Assembly: GCA_019828595.1 (NCBI GenBank)
Contig: JAHQRK010000012.1
Location: 2,356,001 to 2,420,000 of the forward strand
Direction: 5' to 3'
DNA length: 64,000 bases
Origin: Aphanomyces cochlioides
Taxonomy: Eukaryota > Oomycota > Saprolegniomycetes > Saprolegniales > Verrucalvaceae
The notes beneath the pieces are model-generated. The model worked only from the letters and a program-made list of their open reading frames with translations, did not search any database and had not been told where the DNA came from. Positions 63,343 through 64,000 of the stretch are shown here, piece by piece (positions within the stretch are counted from its first letter, which is position 1; the number at the start of each line of letters is the position of its first letter). The translations under genes and the position numbers were made by a program.

Positions 63343-64000
63343 TGCTGTCACCTCCAGGACGTTCCACAGACGCAGTCGCACTCGCGCTTTCTCTCAAAGA
63401 TGCACACGAGATATCTTTGAACAGTCCGAGACGGAAATGAAATTTTCTATTTTTCGACAAAATAAACTCGAAAAAGGCACAATTTTCAGCCAAATTCCGT
63501 CTTTTTTTCTCCGTCGTCAGAAACGGATAAAACCGACGCTTTCTATCAGTATACAAATTCCAAGTCAAAGTATACAAAAAGTCGGTTTGAGGCCTCCAGT
63601 ATACAAACTCCAAGTCAAACCAACGGCTTGTTTGCTACTTCAACGTGTTATCTGCTCTTGATTCTGATCGATGAGCGACTGCATGTGCACGACGCAGTAC
63701 TTTCTTGCCACGATTCTCTCCCGTCATGGTCCCGCAGCTTCCGTTGGGTGCGCCATCTCTCTCTCTCCTGATAGACAATTGCGGCAGTAGCTCCAGGCCT
63801 GCACTTTCGACCGAGGCGTTTATATATCTTTGCAGAAAGTTCGATTGCAGTTACCGAGATCTACTGGGAAGACGATAACGTACGAGCTTAAACACACCGT
63901 CAGCAGCTTCAGATGACGCGATAGAGAGTTGAAAGCGCTATGTACGAGATGCCGGTGGAGCGGGCGTAGAGAACGAGGACGTGCCGAGGATGTCAGCAGC
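63343..64000. other. Gene-free end of the window with motif repeats and a TATA box
   Basis: No gene is assigned. ATACAAATTCCAAGTC occurs at 63551-63566 and as a variant at 63601-63616. A minus-strand TATATAAA lies at 63819-63826. A minus-strand frame of about 31 codons near 63660-63725 (ending QSLIDQNQEQITR) looks protein-like but has no partner exon here; it may be the first exon of a gene, or chance. Confidence 0.35.
63551..63616 (+). promoter_or_regulatory. Tandem ATACAAATTCCAAGTC motifs upstream of the C2H2 gene
   Basis: Copies at 63551-63566 and 63601-63616 (ATACAAACTCCAAGTC), 35 bases apart, 209-274 bases upstream of the C2H2 start. A partial copy (TATACAAAAA) sits between them at about 63571. 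Confidence 0.4.

Noticed and set aside
1..64000. tRNA, rRNA, riboswitch or bacterial-type operon features
   Set aside because: I saw no cloverleaf with the A and B box consensus, no rRNA sequence, and no operon or ribosome-binding-site pattern. The introns and proteins are eukaryotic.

Overview
This window reads as nuclear DNA of an oomycete. The genes are compact and split by very short introns, mostly 35-55 bases with GT..AG ends, read from conserved protein frames across the gaps. Axonemal dynein points to a zoospore-forming organism. Ankyrin proteins, a START-FYVE protein and WRKY19-like Cys/His repeat proteins are oomycete-typical families. I would place it in the Saprolegniales (Aphanomyces/Achlya/Saprolegnia group), as an inference. 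I see no rRNA, tRNA or CRISPR array.

Layout. 1-6926: C-terminal half of an axonemal dynein heavy chain. 6962-9759: two tandem ankyrin proteins. 10075-20600: a repeat-rich block with a Crypton-type tyrosine recombinase gene, a 643-bp foldback element, a TA-flanked Tc1/mariner-like element whose transposase carries an in-frame stop, a broken F-box paralogue, a pantetheine-phosphate adenylyltransferase gene, a broken hypothetical ORF and a DD34E transposase. 21176-36939: F-box protein, signal peptide peptidase-like protease, LSM2, myo-inositol oxygenase, a DUF2439 protein, a two-domain FKBP, a P4-ATPase fused to a DysF/peroxin domain, a two-helix membrane protein and SPF30. 37074-44649: a coiled-coil protein, CDC14 phosphatase, an armadillo-like protein and a START-FYVE protein. 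45804-63342: a membrane-anchored beta-propeller protein, a zinc finger-IQ-C2-PH protein, a Gfo/Idh/MocA dehydrogenase, a DHX57-like helicase, TAF8, PRMT5, a WRKY19-like protein, a small hypothetical protein and a C2H2 zinc-finger protein.

How the genes relate. Most are housekeeping genes of RNA metabolism (LSM2, SPF30, DHX57-like), transcription (TAF8, PRMT5), cell cycle (CDC14), membrane lipids (flippase) and inositol use (MIOX, and possibly the dehydrogenase). Neighbours are often convergent, with stop codons a few bases apart or overlapping. Short intergenic regions share two recurrent motifs: a paired ATCCGGATAA-type palindrome just upstream of housekeeping start codons, and ATACAAATTCCAAGT 90-270 bases upstream of other starts.

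The strongest candidates for something undescribed are the paired ATCCGGATAA promoter element, the flippase-DysF fusion, the foldback element abutting the Tc1/mariner-like element, and the frequency of GC-AG introns. All exon boundaries are my own manual splice calls.
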